Origin: Acanthamoeba sp. SK_2022b
Taxonomy: Eukaryota > Discosea > Longamoebia > Acanthamoebidae
DNA: 23,649 bases
Reading direction: 5' to 3'
Assembly: GCA_027943245.1 (NCBI GenBank)
Contig: JANDJZ010000716.1
Span: 1 to 23,649 of the forward strand
Of this stretch, positions 20,535 to 23,649 are shown piece after piece. Under the pieces are notes generated by a model. That model was not told the origin of the DNA and searched no databases. It saw only the letters and a list, made by a program, of their open reading frames with translations. Within the stretch, counting starts at the first letter, position 1, and each line of letters starts with the position of its first letter. The position numbers and the translations under genes are program-made.

Positions 20535-21743
20535 TCAGCGGAGAGAAAGAGAGATGCCAAGAACGAGGGCCACGACGACCACTGCAACGACGGCCAGGAT
20601 GATGACGACGAGGCAGCACATCTTCGTGCGCGCGGCTTGCTGGTACTCGGCCGCTTTCCGCAGCTCCACCACGCCCCTTCCGGTGTTCGACACAGTCGAG
20701 TCGATGTGGCTCTCGATGTTGTCTGTGCCACACAGCACAAGGTCGGTGAGCGAAGCCGCGAGGATCGAGCGTACGAGCTGGGCGACGATGCGGAAGAGGC
20801 TGGGCGCGTACCGACCATGCCCGCCTGCTCGTTTACGAGCGTGGCGAGGTCCACGAAGATGTCGTTCACCTCCTGGATGGTGGACTCGATCTGCTTGATG
20901 CCCTCCTCTCTCTCCTCGATCAGCGCGCTCTGGAAGTCCCTGTCGGCGTCGAGCTGCATCAGCTGCTGCCTCTTCTGCGACTGCATGAGGCTGTGCTGCT
21001 CGTCCTCCGACTCGTCCATGAAGGGGCTGTGTTGTAGGATTGGACGAAACGCCACGCCAGCCACGAACAACAGAGTGAGTCTCGCGACGAGAGCACTGCT
21101 TGGTTGAGCACATTGGACAAGGGAAAATAATAATAATAATAATAATAGAAAATAAACGAGACAGCAAGCAGGGGAGGAGGCAGCGACGCACGCAGGGTTG
21201 GAAAGAAGGCCGCCCTTGGTGGGCTTGGGCGGGACGGTTTCGTTCGACTTGTTGATGGCCACCTTGGAGATGTCCTGGAACCTCTCGAGACACGCCTGGA
21301 AATCATTCCTCAACTTGCTCGTCCTCCTCTTGTCCTCCTAATCATTAGCGGTCGAGGGTTAATTAGGCAAAAAAAGGCAAAGAAGAGGAGAGGGGGCAAA
21401 CCGCAGGATTCATGGTTTGCACGTGCGAGAGGTCCTTGAAGGATTTGTTGGCGTCGGCAGCCATCCTCTTTGTGTCCTCGATCATGTCCCTCAGCTTGAT
21501 CCTCATGTCGTGCGAGTCCCTGCTCGGGTTCCCCATTGTCTTCACCATCGTGGCGATTTGGTTGACGTTCTGATTAATCAATTTGATGTTGTTCGCCACG
21601 ATCTGGTACAGCCTCTCGAAGTCCTGCCCGGAACCCGCGTAGCCCGATGAATAGGCTGCCCCACCACCAGCCTGGTAGGTTTGCCCCCACTGGGCTCGTG
21701 ATCTTCCCGAATATCTTCCTCCATCAGCATCTTGAAAGCTCAT
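20535..21743 (-). CDS. Qa-SNARE (syntaxin 7/Pep12-like)
   Basis: Exons 21743-21402, 21337-21192, 21026-20812 and 20722-20535 give 296 residues. A Gly/Tyr/Gln-rich leader is followed by a helical N-terminal domain (about 40-145; FERLYQIVANNIKLINQNVN, DMRIKLRDMIEDTKRMA, LRNDFQACLERFQDISK), the Habc bundle of syntaxins. The SNARE motif is at about 198-258 (IEEREEGIKQIESTIQEVND, IFVDLATLVNEQAGMVDNIE) with Gln230 in the zero-layer position; the last intron lies just after it and splicing restores AGMVDNIESHIDSTV. A single C-terminal anchor CCLVVIILAVVAVVVVALVL follows. It drives membrane fusion in a Q-SNARE complex, most likely endosomal by resemblance to syntaxin 7/12, though the compartment is inferred. 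It is divergent from the G3BP-like gene. Confidence 0.94.
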
Positions 21744-22625
21744 TTTGTTTTCTTTCTCTCTGTTTCCTCCACTCACAGTGCCTCTTTCTTTCCTCAAACG
21801 CTGCCAGTTAAGAGCTCAATTGAAATTAACAATTGAGGCTGTGTTGGTTTGCTGCTTCGCTGCCTTGAACGATTTGCAGGGAAGTCGGGGAGCGCCCGAA
21901 GGAAGCGGGAAACGAGAAACGCAGCTCACTTTTCAACGGCCACGCCGCGTGGTGGTGCCGCGCTGGACGCGTCCTGCGGTTTATTGCTGTGCTTGACTTC
22001 GTGTGCATGACGGTGCATGCCCCCAAACAAGCCACAAGGGCACGCTCCAGGGATATATTGAGCGTCATCAACGCCAAGGAGCTGCACGCCAGGAGACAGC
22101 AGATGCTGCAAGACCAGCAAGTGGTGTACAGTGGACCTATCATCAGTTACGCAACAAACGCAGACTATGCACCCGCGGCTCACCTCTCTTCCCGAGCAGG
22201 CGGGAAAGGCTTCTTCTCCACGACCTACGCGCATGTTGTCTCCGCGCTCACCAGGCTTTCCTACCTTGCCCTAAAAAGAAAAAAAGAGAAAAAGCTGGGC
22301 CAGTTCTGACGAGACTTTCTTTGGGGCCGGCTGTCATTTTTCGTTGTTTTCTCGTCTTGCCGCGTGGTTGCTGTGTGTCGTCGCTGCTCGCGCCCCACAC
22401 CATCTTCACACTCCACACTCACCCACTCCTCCCTTCCTCACTCCGTCGTCCCTCCGGACCAAGGTTCGCACACACTCCTAATGTTGCGTCTTCCCCCAGC
22501 AATCAAATCAGCCCAGACCATTTTTTTGAGCCCGCCCCTTTCATTCGATCGTCCATTTGCTCTTTTTCAAGTGCACAAATAATCATTATTAACAATTGAT
22601 TTGGTGCACTGCGCAGTAGATACAC
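21744..22625. promoter_or_regulatory. Divergent upstream region (syntaxin / G3BP-like)
   Basis: 882 bp between two outward-facing ATGs, long for this window. It includes an ATG-initiated plus-strand ORF at 22007-22309 (100 codons, with ILSVINAKELHARRQQML and VYSGPIISYATNADY) that could be a small unannotated gene or leader. Its third-position GC is lower than in the real genes, so I do not call it. A GGCGGGAA element lies at 22199-22206, inside that ORF. The stretch from 22380 to 22600 is C/T-rich, as expected for a leader of the G3BP-like gene. Confidence 0.4.
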
Positions 22626-23649
22626 ATGGGAGAATCCGGCCACTCGCCCGCCCTTGTGGGCAAGCACTTTATCATGAACTACTACACGATTCTGCACGAT
22701 GAGCCGCAATCTCTGTACAAGTTCTACAAGGACGACTCCGTCTACAGCTTCGGCACCGAGGGAGAGCCCCTTTCGCCCGAATCCACCGTCACTGGTCAAT
22801 CGGTACTGATTCCTCACTTCATCAGGGCCGCATTTTGCGGCGCTCCTTCCGCTGTGGCTCACTCCTCGGATCGCGTGGTCTTCACAGAACATCAACGAAA
22901 AGATCGCTTCGCTGGGCTTCAAGAAGAGCAAGGTCCACCTCTCGGTGGTTGATGCGCAGCCCACACTCGGCGGTGGAGTGCTGCTCATGGTCAAGGGCAC
23001 CATCACCAACGAGACCGGCAACGCCCCTTCGCCGCGCAAGTTTGTCCAGACCTTCCTTCTCGCCCAACAGCCCACTGGCTACTATGTCCGCAACGACATC
23101 CTCCGTTACCTCGCCGACGAGTCTGCCAAGACCAGCGGTATCCCCCCCCTCTCAAATTCTCGACAAGAATTGGGGCATTTGCCCACTTGGGTGGCGAAAT
23201 TTTGTCAATGGTCCATCAATTGGGGGGAGATCATCTGTGCACCCACACTCTAATTCAGTGAATTCGTTAATCCTCATTATTATTAATCTCGATGCAATCT
23301 CTTTCTGCAGCGGTCCACGCGGAGGCTGAGGCTCCCGCCGCGGAGAAGCCCAAGGAAGCCGCTCCCGCTGTTGCGGAGACCAAGCCGGTCGAGCCCGAGC
23401 AACCCGCCGCCCAGCAGTCCGCCCCCGCGACTCCCGTCCCCGAGGCCGCCCAGGAGGAGACCAAGCCCCAGGGTACACATCATCATCATCGCCTCCTTCT
23501 CCCCCCCCCCCCAATCCACTCTCCAGCTCTCCATGCTCGAGCTCATCTCTGCTTACCTCTCGTTTTTTGCCTGCTGCAGAGCCCGAGCAGCCCAAGCAGG
23601 CGCCCGCTCCCGTCGCCGCCACTCCCGCCCCCGCCCCCGCTGTGGTGGC
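22626..23649 (+). CDS. G3BP-like RNA-binding protein, NTF2 domain and linker (partial, continues off right edge)
   Basis: Exons 22626-22802, 22888-23137, 23311-23472 and 23580 onward; 219 codons visible. The first 140 residues are an NTF2-like domain colinear with G3BP: SPALVGKHFIMNYYTILHDE, LYKFYKDDSVYSFG, VTGQSNINEKIASLGFKKSK, VHLSVVDAQPTLGGGVLLMV, KFVQTFLLAQQPTGYYVRND, ILRYLADE. Splicing restores TGQSNINEKI, equivalent to the GQKEIHRKV region of animal G3BP. After the domain comes an Ala/Pro/Glu-rich linker (EAPAAEKPKEAAPAVAETKP and similar) that continues to the edge. In G3BP family members an RRM and often RGG repeats follow; these would be beyond the window. Animal G3BP nucleates stress granules and binds Ubp3/USP10-type deubiquitinases; a similar role here is inferred. 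Confidence 0.92.
23501..23512. repeat. C12 homopolymer in a G3BP-like gene intron
   Basis: Run of 12 C inside intron 23473-23579, within its C/T-rich middle. Confidence 0.75.

Overview
The window is nuclear DNA of a GC-rich, intron-rich amoebozoan. It looks most like Acanthamoeba, judged from gene content, the many short spliceosomal introns, GC-rich codon use and GT(A)C-type 5' splice sites; no species-level marker is visible. I rebuilt ten protein-coding genes by joining exons by hand. Every join keeps frame, and most restore a conserved family motif. There are 51 introns, mostly 59-125 bp.

Layout from left to right. (1) Class I myosin motor, minus strand, running off the left edge (1-1502). 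(2) Small ankyrin-repeat protein, minus (2174-2966). It is divergent from (3) a BAG-domain plus Hsp20/alpha-crystallin fusion, plus (3526-6058). (4) Divergent beta-tubulin, minus (6269-8195), convergent with the chaperone gene. (5) AGC protein kinase with a predicted N-myristoylation signal and an S6K-like tail, minus (8669-10339). (6) NAP1/SET-family histone chaperone, minus (10779-12038). (7) F-box/WD40 protein, minus (12390-14586). Next comes a C/A-rich satellite joined to a CpG-free island (14719-15240) that is unlike the rest of the window. (8) A 16-exon LRR-PP2C phosphatase resembling PHLPP without its PH domain, minus (15316-19715). (9) Qa-SNARE (syntaxin), minus (20535-21743), divergent from (10) a G3BP-like NTF2-domain protein, plus (22626 to the right edge).

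These are ordinary cell-biology genes rather than an operon-like system: actin-based motility, microtubules, chaperoning, histone handling, ubiquitin-ligase adaptors, membrane fusion and stress-granule biology. The most unusual items are the BAG-Hsp20 fusion, and the occurrence within about 11 kb of a lipid-anchored AGC kinase and a PHLPP-like phosphatase (PHLPP enzymes act on AGC hydrophobic motifs). Others are the divergent tubulin loops, the CpG-free island, the strong GTAC preference at 5' splice sites, one GC-AG intron, and a stop codon probably split by an intron. No tRNA, rRNA, CRISPR or bacterial-type elements were seen.
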